Origin: Tritrichomonas musculus
Taxonomy: Eukaryota > Parabasalia > Tritrichomonadida > Tritrichomonadidae
Direction of reading: 5' to 3'
Assembly (NCBI GenBank): GCA_039105265.1
Contig: JAPFFF010000006.1
Coordinates: 434,001-498,000, forward strand
Length of the DNA: 64,000 nt
The position numbers and the translations under genes were made by a program. Positions 48,401-58,728 of the stretch are shown here, in pieces. Under the pieces are notes generated by a model, which saw nothing but the letters and a program-made list of their open reading frames with translations, did no database searches and was not told the origin of the DNA. Every line of letters begins with the position of its first letter. Within the stretch, counting starts at the first letter, position 1.

Positions 48401-50172
48401 ATTACATTCTCGGCTCTTCTGGTTTTGGATTCTCAGTTATTGGAGCCGTTGACAACTTGTTATTGACGTCGAATTGTCACGGATTAACCGGCAGTTTGCC
48501 TTACAATTGTGAGGATCAGAACAGTGATGTGATAACAAGATATCTTCGTTCATATTTTGTCAATTATACACGAGAAAAACTGTCAAATTTCATTAATTAT
48601 TATTCAGCAGCTCGTTACGGAGGAGAAGATAATAAAGTGCCGCCATATCCACTTTTTGAGAGGGCGATGGAGGAAGCTGATTCAATCACAGAAGGTTGTG
48701 AAGATTACAATATAAGCCATGGTCCTCCAAAATATTTCAGTTGTTATAAAAGTGACATTCAATTGAACTTATTCAAGCCTTTGGTGACTTTGATTATCAC
48801 TCCGATCGGCGATGGCATCGTTAATCGTTATGACACAAATAGTGAAGAATTAAGCCAATTGTGGAACTTGATAACAATGGGACTTTGTAGTAAGGTCCTT
48901 TTCCCAATGTTTGCCAAAATTGTCCCACAGATGGAGGAAAGTTTAAACAAAATTATCCCTCCAATTCAAGCAGTAGTCGTTATAGTTCTCATTCTTGCTT
49001 TTATAGACGTGTTAATCATTGTTATTCAAATTTATTCATCGGAAAAGAAATTGAAATTTGCATTATCATTCTTAACTCAGTGTCCGCCATCTGCTGTTCT
49101 ACAAAGCCAGAAAATAATGGATATATTGAGAGGATACTTTTCAAATAAGTCAAGGGACGTTTCTGCTCATAATAGCGTCTTTTTCGATGATATCGTACAA
49201 AGCATTCCCGATAGCGTCATCGTGTGTAAATCTAATTTCATTGTATTAAATATTAACAAGTCAACAGAAAGAATTTATGGCGTCACTAAGGAAGATCTCG
49301 TAGATAAAAATGCTCAAGATTTTTTCAATAATTCCGAAATTTTCAAATCAAATATGAGCGAACTTTTTGAAAAAGCTAATTCAAATATTAGAATTGAATA
49401 TAAAAAAAAAAATGAGGATAATAAGTATTTCCTCGACATTCAGCTCAATCAAATAGGCGAAAATTACGTTATACTAACTCGTGATGTAACACAGACAGTT
49501 TTATATAATACATTAATCGCAGAAGAAAGAGTTGTCAGCGATCGATTGTTATCATCAATCTTACCACCAAACTTAGTTAAACGAGTTCAGGACGGAGAGA
49601 AAAATATCAGCTTTGGAGTCCAATCCGCAACAATCCTTTTCCTTGATATCGTCAGCTTTACTCCATGGTGCGCATCATGCACAGCAGCTATGGTTATGAA
49701 AACTTTGAACGCTCTTTTCAGAAAATTTGACGCATGCATAGCTACACACGGAACAATGACCAAAATTAAATGCATTGGTGATTGCTATATGTGTGCAGGT
49801 GGAATTTTTTCAGAAATTAATCAATCAGCAGTCCATGCAAAAGAAACAGTCGAATTTGGGTTAGAAGCGATATCATCCGTTGAAGAGAATAACAAAGAAA
49901 TGAACTTATCTTTAAATATTCGAGTTGGAGTTAATACTGGTGGCCCTATTGTTGCAGGTGTTTTAGGTACAGAAAAGCCAACGTTCGAGATATTAGGCTC
50001 AGCGATTAATATGGCGCAACAAATGGAGCAGCATGGAGTTCCAATGAAAGTTCATATATCAAGACCAACATATGAACTTATTTATGGTGGAAACTTTGTA
50101 ATCAAAGAACGTGGCCAAATTGAAATCAAGAGGGGAACCGTTTTAACTTATTTAGTTGAATCTAAGAAATAA
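45457..50172 (+). CDS. Multi-pass PAS/class III adenylyl cyclase, trichomonad type
   Basis: 1571 residues from an ATG at 45457. About eight or nine membrane spans lie in residues 60-330. A soluble helical part follows, then single spans near 625-647, 842-868, 945-968 and 1170-1195 around two large presumably extracellular loops. A PAS domain sits at about 1240-1355 (DSVIVCKSNFIVLNINKSTE). The class III catalytic domain is about 1390-1565: metal-binding Asp1397 in LFLDIVSFT and Asp1442 in KIKCIGDCYM, then RVGVNTGGPIVAGVLGTEKP. Lys in KIKCIGD and Glu in FEILG point to ATP, not GTP, as substrate. The usual Asn/Arg pair reads NMAQQME, with Gln at the Arg position. It would make cAMP in response to an unknown membrane or cytosolic cue. 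One catalytic domain means it must dimerise. Confidence 0.9.
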   Translation: MISDSGSNSQLQLTNKDENKYGGMIKRSFIKVIRDNLFSLFSYLDSVVPNFYQMHEFISIWRIIQFIGPCFCAANGSLWKYDSTERKAISIISIFYHLIPVEYRVDASIPFEFIYCGINIIFFLSILLSAKHYKKTAKLPNYLPSILSVYIHTFGYLIHPIALNLIGEDIGRLIDGYSSNNNTLNIVSIVLSIFCFLIWFVFFDQISVGSFLFRPNSLLSVLSTPQIILFSTTCIVTLLIAIASQLSKYPSVILTMLCAICYLGGILSVYTTGTYISPKHQRLLFSATIISSIVTLIMSIYIFIGKTVSFVEILIFIVAFVAIYIISIYILKLRLRNQMKMLDDYQNKLITIDDIKTPDQVVTLGIVGMQNAHPSCLNWTIFREGSIRWPLSVKIWITFGKFVAIYPSESALLSQIIYRMEENKLRGSLAKQAITQAKTIYTQRESSLTTYLKLKLSRGSKNVQITKRKFRHVWDLAIQGAIAEMESSIRSAYQSAGKSSSYFNFLLSQYPNSKYVARNYLRFIKEIECDPKKTAEWIEKVSLLQRGIPISPDHANLLGVHAFPNLPDTISDSYAQTNLAESESFISETDNATEESIANQNEMNDQISIIRDHIDSLRIPSTFCIKTWNIFFYVVLLVLPSVIMMALLPKYSNSLSQSLHYMYHLSYLRSLAVQTPIFANRFLNEEIGFYPPPLMNMKPEAYGFQNRTDLMLRFLLKEMSEQVEKVSQYRSYQSNNKYVKLAHEIVFSGIIPYRFYANQKYSTNAASTLQGALTDVAMSSSKLLDIVHSLNCANDPDECWDLHNQTAYLNPYMNYGLISDNISQALNHMRNYLQENVDEISNLSMFIGLFICIVYALIIIGILVYQLMLLQKSKKSIYECLISLPKNVVSSVSESLRVLSKNDNTDTEKLEENDSEMNKQDENIMKIFSTSSDASSMKSLDKTVLIAASIFLFICAIVNTFTLSLTFPEIAEKLNNNAPHLDYILGSSGFGFSVIGAVDNLLLTSNCHGLTGSLPYNCEDQNSDVITRYLRSYFVNYTREKLSNFINYYSAARYGGEDNKVPPYPLFERAMEEADSITEGCEDYNISHGPPKYFSCYKSDIQLNLFKPLVTLIITPIGDGIVNRYDTNSEELSQLWNLITMGLCSKVLFPMFAKIVPQMEESLNKIIPPIQAVVVIVLILAFIDVLIIVIQIYSSEKKLKFALSFLTQCPPSAVLQSQKIMDILRGYFSNKSRDVSAHNSVFFDDIVQSIPDSVIVCKSNFIVLNINKSTERIYGVTKEDLVDKNAQDFFNNSEIFKSNMSELFEKANSNIRIEYKKKNEDNKYFLDIQLNQIGENYVILTRDVTQTVLYNTLIAEERVVSDRLLSSILPPNLVKRVQDGEKNISFGVQSATILFLDIVSFTPWCASCTAAMVMKTLNALFRKFDACIATHGTMTKIKCIGDCYMCAGGIFSEINQSAVHAKETVEFGLEAISSVEENNKEMNLSLNIRVGVNTGGPIVAGVLGTEKPTFEILGSAINMAQQMEQHGVPMKVHISRPTYELIYGGNFVIKERGQIEIKRGTVLTYLVESKK

Positions 50173-50579
50173 TATATATTAGATTTAGTCTGTTTTAATA
50201 AAAAAAAATAAAATGAAAGCATTATCAACTTTTTTATTATTATTAGCATATGCATTATCAAAATTATTTTTTAAAAAAATTAATTCTGATTTTCAATCAA
50301 ATATCAGAGCTTAAGATGAAATCTTAGTTTTATGACCCGTTTTTTTTATTAGAATACTTCTTTATATTTTATTCCTACCCAAGAAAATTCTGCAAAATAT
50401 GACTAAAATCTTTTTCTTTTAAATAATAAGGAAAAAGACTAGAAAAAAGGATTTTATAATGCTCCATTAGTATGTGATAGTTTTCTACTGTTAGAATGAG
50501 ACTATCATTAATTTAAATTCAATGATATTTCGAAGATTAAAATTTTAATCTTTGATGAATATTTGGTATTTTAATAAGT
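50173..50579. other. Intergenic, no gene seen
   Basis: A/T-rich sequence between the cyclase stop codon and the decayed BspA repeats. No motif stands out. Confidence 0.5.
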
Positions 50580-53517
50580 TCAAGTTCTGATGACTTTTGT
50601 GCTTGATGGAAAAGCATATTTTCCAATTAAAGCTACAGAAGGTGGAATTTTTATTTGTTTCAATGATGAGCTCCATCAGAAAGCATTGCTTCCTATTTCA
50701 GTTACAGAAGAAGGAATTGTCACATCTTTCAGTGCGAAGCATTTAACGAACGTGTCCCATTTGATTGAAGTCACAGAAGAAGGAATTGTTATTCTTGATA
50801 ATGAGCTGCATCCAGCGAAAGTTCCAACTCCAATTTCAGTCGCAGAAGAAGGAACTGTTATTTGCTCCAACGATGAGCATTCTCTGGATGCGTTATCTTC
50901 AATTGAAGCCACTGACGAATGAATTTTTATTTCTTTCAAAGCGGAACAGCCACAAAAAGCGCCAGTTTTAATATTTGACAAAGACGAAGGGTTTTCAAAT
51001 ACTGCTTCGATTAACGATAAACATCCGCTGAAAGCGGTTGTTTCACAGAATTTGGAATTGATACTTTTTTCAATGCCGAACAATCGCTGACAGAAGATTT
51101 TCAAATTATTTGCAAAGAAGAAGGAAAAGAAACTTCAATAAATGATGAACAATTAAGGAAAGCTCAATCGTTAATTGAAGTTAAAGCAGAATCATATGCA
51201 AATATGATATGTGACAATGAATGGCATTCAGTAAAAGCGCCTTCGCCAATAGACTCTAGATATGAAGGGTTTTCAAAAGCAAGAGTAGTCAGAGATGTAC
51301 AATAATTGAAAGCGTTATCTTTAATGTATTTTACAGAAGAATGAATTGCTATTTGCTTCAAAGAACTGCATTCAAAGAGAGCGTTACAATCGATTGAATA
51401 TAAAGAAGAAGGGCTTTCAAATGTGATTCGTTCCAATAAACTGCATTCAGCAAGAGAATATTCGTCAATTGATGTCACATGTGAAGGAATTGAAATTTCC
51501 TTCAATGACAAACATCCTCTGAAAACATTTGATTCAAAAGACGCGATTGAAGAAGGTTCTTCAAATGTTACATGCTTTAATAACATGCATCCTTTAAAAG
51601 CTTCACAATCAATTGAAGATATTGAAGAAGGAATTGTAATCCGAAGAAAAGTTGAAAACCAAATGAAGTCAGTGAAGAAGGAGCTTCAAATACAACTTCA
51701 GTTAGAGAAGAACAATTTGCAAAAGCTCTTTCATAAATTGCAGAAACAGAAGAAGGAATTGTTACTCTTTTCAATGATTTGCAATGTATAAAAGCGTTTC
51801 CATAAATTTCCGTTATTGATGATGGAATTGTTATTTCAATCAACGATGAATCCAAGAACAAGTATTCATCAATTGCGTCTATTGAAGATGGAAATGTGAC
51901 GTGATTTAATGAAGGACATTGGCAGAAAGCTTTTCTTTTTATTTGTGTAACTGATGATGGAATTGACACATTCGCTAATGAGTTGCATTTTTGGAATGCT
52001 GACTCATCAATCATGGTTACTGGAGAAGGAATTGTTATTTCTTTTAATGATGAGCAGAAGCTGAAAGAAGATTTTCCAATTGAAGTAACAGAATTAACAA
52101 AATGAAAATGTATCTGGCTCAATTGATGATATTGTTGATTGAATTGATATATTCACTAATTCTTTGCATTCATAAAAAGCACATTCACCAATCGATGTTA
52201 CTGATGAAGGCGCAATTATTTCATTCAATGAACTGCATGACTCGAAAGCGTGATTTCCAATTGCCGTTACTGATGAAGGTATTGTTATTTCTTTTAATGA
52301 TGTGCATTTATGGAAAGCGAAATCTCCAATTTTCGTCACTGAAGCTGGAATTGTTACTTTTTTCAATTGACGTCACAAAAGGTGGAATTACTATCTCCTT
52401 TAATGATTGGCAATCACAAAAAGCACCTTCTCCAATAACTGTAACTGATGGTGGAATTGTTACTTCCTTCATAAATAAGCAACAATGAAAAGCATACTCT
52501 CCAATTGAAGTAATAAAAGGAGGAATTGTAACTTTCTCCAAGCCTTGACAATTGTCAAAGCATTTCTATCTACACTAATGCCCGTTGATGATAATAAAGT
52601 ATAAAGTATTTCTTTGTTATCGTTCATTGCTGCAAGATACAATGGTGTCCAATAAAATTATAATAATTCCTTAAATTCAATTAAAAGAAAAAAAAAAAAT
52701 TAATTTAATGAATTATTAAAACATCATGAAAATATTTTGAAATTATTTTCTGATTGATGTTAATTTCCTTTATATTCATTAAATACTTGACTATTTCAAT
52801 ATAATCATATTGGCATGCATAACAGAATATATAAATATTATTCAATTCTTTAGGGAAAAAAGCAAAATTATAATAATGAAAGCAGTAAGAAACAATATTT
52901 TCAATGTAATTGTTCTCAAAATCAATGCTTTCATTCAATTTATATTTCTCATTCATTAAGTTTCTTATGATATAATTCACGATGTGATCATGATGACATT
53001 TAATGCATTCTTTGATGCATATTTCATGAGAATTATTTGGAGGTTGAATATTTTCTTCTTTAAGAATGCCAATGATTTCAGAATCATCGCCATGAATTGC
53101 ATAATTCCACAAACAATCGGTTAGTTTGACTTTATTTTTATGCAGATATTTGAAAATTTGAGTAGATCCAAAAAAGCAGCATATTCAATTAATGCTATTT
53201 CATCTATATCTCCTGAATGATATGAATTTGTTTCATAAATTGGCTCATCAGTACAACTGTCAAGTGAACAGCTTTCTTTGTTTACATAAATAATGAATTC
53301 TTCAATCAAATCATTTCAAATTATTTTGCTTATTTCGTTGTCGTTCTCGCCAATTTTTCTTTTTTCAAGAAAATCTTCAGGATTCATCAGAATTCCATAA
53401 AATTATAATAGGTGGCAGTTTTTTAGGCTGATATTTTTCAATGAAATCGTCATTAATAAACGGTTTTATTTCTCGTTTAAAATATTGTGGATAATCCTTA
53501 CTTTTTCCTCATCATAT
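50580..53517 (-). pseudogene. Decayed DUF3447-ankyrin / BspA-LRR fusion gene
   Basis: Reading right to left: DUF3447 residues (KREIKPFINDDFIEKYQPKK near 53440, EKRKIGEND near 53360), then ankyrin units (ALIEYAAF near 53190, LWNYAIHGDDSEIIGILKEE near 53110-53050, CIKCHHDHIVNYII near 53000), then WTPLYLAAMNDNKEIL near 52610. About 28 BspA-type 23-residue LRRs follow from 52550 to 50580 (ITIPSSVTAIGNHAFESCSS). The frame is broken many times by frameshifts and stops, giving five LRR pieces and two ankyrin pieces. The first part of DUF3447 is missing. There is no membrane anchor at the LRR end; the repeats simply stop at 50580. It is too broken to be functional and is of the same family as 5087-7257. 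Confidence 0.85.
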
Positions 53518-54906
53518 TTTCTTTAACGTAACTTTTAAACGTTAATATTTTTTTAACGTAAAATTAACTTGTAGATTTTTATAAATTCAAAATATTAAGC
53601 CTCATATTAGAGTGGATAGTTTTTATAAATAAATGATGGTCAAGATGCAATAATATGGTAATATAATTATTCATTAATTTTTTTTTTTTAATCAATTATA
53701 TATCTCCAGTTTTATTTTTAAAAGTGCATTTGACTTAAAAATATTTTAGCAATGAGCTTCAAATATATGAGAATATTTCTATGGAACAAATAAAAAAATA
53801 TATTTATCTTTTCTCTCGATTTTCATGAATAAATAAATTGACCAAAAAACGATCTTTTTATGAGTCACCCAAAGAAAGAAAGATTTTCTAAACATATATA
53901 CAGCATAAATTTAAACGAAACAGACCTCTCAATTATAGTTTGTCTTATCGTGGAAAATGAAAAATACTTTTAAAAAACATAGTTTTTTGCTAATTTTTTT
54001 AATAATTTTTTAATCGTTTAAAAGTAACTTTTTTAATTAAATTTTAACGTTTAGAAAATATTTTTTTCGATCATAAATAATTGAAAAATATATAAATCAC
54101 GATCATTAAAATTTCAGTTAAATATTATCGTCTAACGATTAAAAAAATCTCAAAAAAGCTCAAAATTGAATGAATTTTTATACGAAAACCTTTCAATTTT
54201 TTCGTATACCGCTTTTTTTTTGGCCTTCAATATGGTGAATAAAAACGGTTTCTTATACGAAAAACCGTCGATTTTTTCGTTTACCGCTTTTTTTGGCCTT
54301 CCCTATGGTCAATTAAAATTGAATACTTATTCGATTTTTTTTTTAATTTTACATAACCGTTTATATTGACCTATTATAAGGCAGATTATTTTAGCCTTAA
54401 GCTGCCAAATAAATAATCAAATTTTAATACAATAAGCTTATTGTAATGGCTAAATATTTTACCTTTCAATTTCAATGTTTTTAAAATACTGTTATATCTC
54501 AGTTTTTTATATTAAAATCATTTTATTTATTTATTTATTTGAAATAAATATTTACTATTCAAAAATTGTGTTACAATATTTTTTCAATTATTTACGTTTT
54601 TTACAAAAAATGGTTATATTTTTTTCTATTTTTTCCTTATTGTAGTAAATTTAGTTCCATTACGATAAAAATTAGCTGTAAACATATATCATATATGATA
54701 TATGTAAGCTTGTAAATTTGGTGAAATAAACGTTTTTTGGGTTTTAAAAATCACCAAATGTAACCATATTATTGTCAAATAAATTTTATTAATAAAATTT
54801 AGTTTTATCAAAAGTCATAAACCATTGAATTATTTGAAAGAGGAATTAAATGAGTTTTATCAAAAGTCATATTAATAATCGATAAGATTTTCTCAGTAAA
54901 AAAATG
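53518..54906. other. Gene-free AT-rich stretch
   Basis: No gene is seen. The reading frame at 54166-54369 is explained by a local tandem repeat. A palindromic word ATATCATATATGATAT lies near 54686-54701. Confidence 0.5.
54181..54330 (+). repeat. Two tandem 75-bp units
   Basis: Units at 54181-54255 and 54256-54330 share TACGAAAA, TTTTTTCGT, TACCGCTTTTTTT, GGCCTTC and TATGGT. Each contains a weak inverted repeat TACGAAAA...TTTTCGTA. The units are diverged from each other. Confidence 0.7.
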
Positions 54907-55016
54907 TTATTTTTTGAATATTACAAAATAATTGTATGATTTGTATAATATATCATATAAAATAATAATAAAAAGCTCATTTATATTGACGATGAAAAGC
55001 CAAATAACCGATTTCA

Positions 55017-55043
55017 CCAAAAGCCCAGGTCTTGGGCTTTTGG
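55017..55043. repeat. Perfect hairpin with 11-bp arms
   Basis: CCAAAAGCCCA, five-base loop, TGGGCTTTTGG. It lies in a zone with repeated GGCGAT, ATCACCAAA and TTTTGGTGAT words (54720-55130), and AAGACCAGGTCTT recurs near 55532-55545. Confidence 0.7.
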
Positions 55044-55262
55044 CGACAGCATTCAATTTTGAATAGTTTACATATATTTTGGAGATCACCAAAACGGTTT
55101 TTTTGGCGATGGTGATTTGTAAAGCTTTCAAAATATCAAATATAAAATAAAAAAAAAAATGAGATATAAATATATAATAAAATCAATAAAAGCATTTTTT
55201 CAATTGAAAATAATTTTTTTTCATTTATATTTTAAATATATACCGATATAAAATGTATTTAA

Positions 55263-55409
55263 AATATTAATAGTATTTATATTTTTATGAATATATATAG
55301 CCGAATAATAAATAATGCATTGAAATAATGCATTGAAATATTAATAGTATTTTTATTTTTATGAATATATATAGCCGAGTAATTAAATAAATTCATTGAA
55401 TTTATTGAA
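55263..55409 (+). repeat. Two tandem 74-bp units
   Basis: AATATTAATAGTATTT begins both units (55263 and 55337); ATGAATATATATAGCCGA occurs in each. Confidence 0.75.
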
Positions 55410-55710
55410 TGTTGATTCGTAAATTGAATTATTATTTAATCAAATATCATTTAATCATTTTATTTAATAATTCATAAGAAATAACTTTTTAAAAGATTTA
55501 TTAAAATCGCCAAAAGACCAGAAAGAATCACCAAGACCAGGTCTTTTTTTTACATTTGGGTATATTTTACAAGCTTAATATATGATATTAATGTTTTTTA
55601 AAAAAATATAATAAATCTAAATTTCAAATTTAAAAATCGGAAAATGCTTAATTGAACAAAATAAATTCATTTTCCAGACACGAAATTTGAGAGGAAACTA
55701 CAATTGTACA

Positions 55711-56078
55711 TAAACTCTGTCCAAAAATGTTCGACTTAACGTACACATAAACCGCATTTTCCACTGAAAATTGACTAAAAAAACGATAAAGTGTCGGAAA
55801 TTTCTTTTTTCTCTCAAAGTAATGTATTCAATTTTTCAGAAGTTTATTTTTATTATTATCCTTTCAGTAAGCTATTTTTATATAAGGAACCTTGGTTTTT
55901 GAAAGAAATATCCACTCCCTTAAGAGAAATTACAACTTTTTTTGGGACATGGGCTACTCTCTAAAAAGAAGAGCTTTGGAAAAAACCTTCGAATTTCCAT
56001 ATAGGTGCATGAGAAAAAAAATGATAATTTGAATACTCTCTCAAAATTCAATTGTCGAACATTTTTGGACAGAGTTTA
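55711..56078. mobile_element. 364-bp MITE with 25-bp mariner-like inverted ends
   Basis: The left end TAAACTCTGTCCAAAAATGT with TCGAC (55711-55735) is exactly inverted at 56054-56078. TA stands at both tips, as for Tc1/mariner duplications. The phrase CTGTCCAAAAA with a distal GAC is typical of mariner-type ends. There is no transposase frame inside. It lies between the decayed ankyrin-LRR gene and the DUF3447 fragment. Confidence 0.75.
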
Positions 56079-56139
56079 CATTGTATTTTATAATAACGTT
56101 TTTTTTTTTTTTTATTCATTGTATGCACCAAAAGCAAGG

Positions 56140-56521
56140 GTTAATTGTGGATATTTTTTCAATCTGTACTTGTCACTCATTATTTTTAAAATAATAAAAT
56201 CGTCAATTGTTAAGATTTTTTCTTCAAATAAAATAAAAGAATTCTTTTGTTGCTTTTGAAAAGTGTAAACATCTCTGAATTTGTAAAATATTTTTGGATT
56301 TTTTCCTTAAAAATTAAAAATACTCGTTCAATTTTCACAAAAAAGTCTGTTGTTCGATGATGATGCTTGGATATCCTATTCAATATGTGTAGAAGTGTTT
56401 TCTGATCTAGTCGATTAGAATATATATTTTGTTCTTTAAATAAATTTGTAAGATTTTCAAAATTTTCTTCATTATTCTCTTCTTCTTCTATGTACCTCAA
56501 AAGATACTCTTGGTTATTCAT
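56140..56521 (-). pseudogene. DUF3447 N-terminal fragment
   Basis: 103 residues are open from an ATG at 56521, with the family blocks NRISKHHHRTTDFFVKIERV and FTNSEMFTLFKSNKRILLF. After KRILLF the frame ends. Another frame continues the family pattern (EEKILTIDDFIILKIMSDKY, KKYPQLTLAF) for about 35 residues before everything stops. The ankyrin part is absent. It could be the detached N-terminus of the decayed gene at 50580-53517, which lacks exactly this region, or a separate dead paralogue. Confidence 0.7.
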
Positions 56522-56755
56522 TAGATTTTTTTTAATTTTCAGAAAGTTTTCAAAAAGTTTGTTTTCATAAATAACGTTTTCAAAAAGTTGAATTTAAAAA
56601 TGTTTTAAAATATACTGAAAGAAATTAGTCAATTCCTTATATTTTAATTTTTATTACTACTAACAAAAGCAAAAAAAGCTCAGTTTCCTATAAGCATGAA
56701 TTATATTTTCCTGGAAATAATCAGTAATGATATTGAGTATATGTCATCAAATTCA

Positions 56756-58249
56756 TCATTGATTATCTTCATTTTCAGAAGGGAATAGTTTTAAAATACA
56801 GGTAATTTTGCCAATTATTATATCATCTTTTTTATATTCTTCATCTAAAACCATTTGATTCAAGCAGTCGATGAAAGTGTATTTCTTCATGGCAACAGCC
56901 AAAATATTGTGCATTTCATTTTTTCTCTTTAGACTCATTTTGGTCAAGTAATCCCAAAATAAGTTGATAATTTCAAGCAAATCGTTTAAATCAAATGATT
57001 GACTAAGAAGATGATCAAAAAGAGCAAAGAACATATCATAATTTTGGTCATTTGTGATAAAGGTGCCGTCTGATTTTTCAATATATATTATTATAAAATC
57101 TAAGAGTTTCATTTTTTGCTTAAAACGGCATTCAGTAATACTTGTAATGGCACAGGCAACGATGCATGTTTGATTTATCTCATCAATTACGTCAATTTGA
57201 AATATTTCTTGATATTTTAGTAATAAAGCAAGTAAATGATAGCCAGGCTTGCATGCTTCTGTATCTAAATACTTGATCCAGCTAATTATTTCTGGTATTG
57301 ATGCTTCTTTAATGATTTGTTGGGATATCCCAAAATATTTTTTGTTATTGATACCTTTATCGATAACAATTAGGTAATAGCTAATAGCGTATAATATTAA
57401 ATTATTAGAACACATTTTATTTGTTCTATAGTTTTGATCGTTGTAAATTATATTATCATCATCAATGGAAATGAAATTGAAAATTTGATCAATCATTTTC
57501 AAGTCCAAAAGAGGAGATACTGCTAAAAACTGGATTTCAATTAGTTTGTTGTAAAATTCCATAATATTAATAATGATTTCACGATGTGATTGAATATACA
57601 AGTCAAATATAATCTTTGATATTTTAATAAATTCAATGATAATATTATTACTGACTTCTATAAACTCAACAATTTTCGTCATTAAACGTAAACATACTTT
57701 CGAATATTCATAACCTTCTAATACAAAATCATTTAACGAATTAAAATTTAGATAAGAAATAAATTGTTGACTGTTCTTTTGAAATGCCTCTGTTATATTG
57801 ATGATAATTAAAGCACAACTATATCTATTTAAACTTTCTTCATCATTTAACTCATTGAATAAATAGTCAACAAAATTAGGGATTTGTAAAATTTGCTGTT
57901 GGTATACTTCTGGCTGGAGAGTTATTAATTCCGATATACATTGAAACGATATTCCAGTGAATTGAGGTATTTGTGATGCAGCTACTAATGAAGGAATCAT
58001 AGGATAAGGAGATACAATTTCGTAAATTTCTAATTTTTTTTGACGAAAAACTTTGATGAATACTTCAATTGTCCTTTCAAGCTGGTCATATTCTTTCCTT
58101 TCTAAACTTGAAAGGAAAAATTCAATTTTTTGACTTAATTCATTTTTTATATTTTCAAATTTCTTTTCTGTTGAAGTTATTCTATTATCAGTTGAGTTCG
58201 AAGAAAAAGAAGTACAAGTTGTTTCGGGTGTTTTGTAAAGAGCGAACAT
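56756..58249 (-). CDS. Alpha-solenoid (ARM/HEAT-like) protein, unknown function
   Basis: 497 residues from the ATG at 58249 (MFALYKTPETTCTS); the frame starts six codons earlier at TTG. Residues about 40-75 are a charged helix (QKIEFFLSSLERKEYDQLER). The rest consists of regular hydrophobic helix pairs typical of armadillo/HEAT solenoids (FTGISFQCISELITLQPEVY, CALIIINITEAFQKNS, KVCLRLMTKIVEFIEVSNNI, LEIINLFWDYLTKMSLKR). There is no catalytic motif, signal or anchor. Its short 5' region carries a MITE (58295-58510) only about 45 bases upstream of the ATG. Named orthologues are not recognised. Confidence 0.75.
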   Translation of the reverse strand: MFALYKTPETTCTSFSSNSTDNRITSTEKKFENIKNELSQKIEFFLSSLERKEYDQLERTIEVFIKVFRQKKLEIYEIVSPYPMIPSLVAASQIPQFTGISFQCISELITLQPEVYQQQILQIPNFVDYLFNELNDEESLNRYSCALIIINITEAFQKNSQQFISYLNFNSLNDFVLEGYEYSKVCLRLMTKIVEFIEVSNNIIIEFIKISKIIFDLYIQSHREIIINIMEFYNKLIEIQFLAVSPLLDLKMIDQIFNFISIDDDNIIYNDQNYRTNKMCSNNLILYAISYYLIVIDKGINNKKYFGISQQIIKEASIPEIISWIKYLDTEACKPGYHLLALLLKYQEIFQIDVIDEINQTCIVACAITSITECRFKQKMKLLDFIIIYIEKSDGTFITNDQNYDMFFALFDHLLSQSFDLNDLLEIINLFWDYLTKMSLKRKNEMHNILAVAMKKYTFIDCLNQMVLDEEYKKDDIIIGKITCILKLFPSENEDNQ

Positions 58250-58294
58250 AAGGTTGTCGAAATCCAAAAAGGAACTTCTCCGAACAAATTGAAA

Positions 58295-58510
58295 TTTAAA
58301 CCTTGTTCAAAAAACATTACCTCCCTCTCAATTTAAAATAATCATATCTTTATATTTTAAATATGAATTAATTTTTTATAATTTAATAAATATTGTGATA
58401 ATTATCTAAAATATTATTAATGAAGAATGGTGCAATTAAATTGTTTGATAAAAAAGATAAAATGATTTAAAATATGCAATGGAGGTAAAGTTTTTTGAAC
58501 TCAGTTTAAA
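58295..58510. mobile_element. 216-bp MITE in the promoter of the solenoid gene
   Basis: The left end TTTAAACCTTGTTCAAAAAA then CATTACCTCC and the reverse complement of the right end, TTTAAACTGAGTTCAAAAAA then CTTTACCTCC, match at 26 of 30 positions. The inside is A/T-rich and non-coding. It lies between the divergent ends of the solenoid gene and the 3' end of the Myb gene. TA occurs at the tips, but the exact boundary is uncertain. Confidence 0.65.
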
Positions 58511-58728
58511 AAGATCTCCATTAAATTAATTAATATCTTGAATATATATAAATATTATAAATCATTATAAATAAGTAAATAAATATTTTATTATATTTTG
58601 AATAAAATGATAATATAAAGCAATATTTTTATTATTTTAATAAGATATTGTAATTTTAAAAATTGAGAATTGTATAAAATTTTATATAACAAATGTTTTC
58701 AAACTAATAATTCGAAATCAAAACAGAT

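Noticed and set aside
50590-52488. Several plus-strand frames opposite the BspA repeats
   Set aside because: They are shadows of the decayed LRR array, whose minus-strand residues match the BspA consensus.
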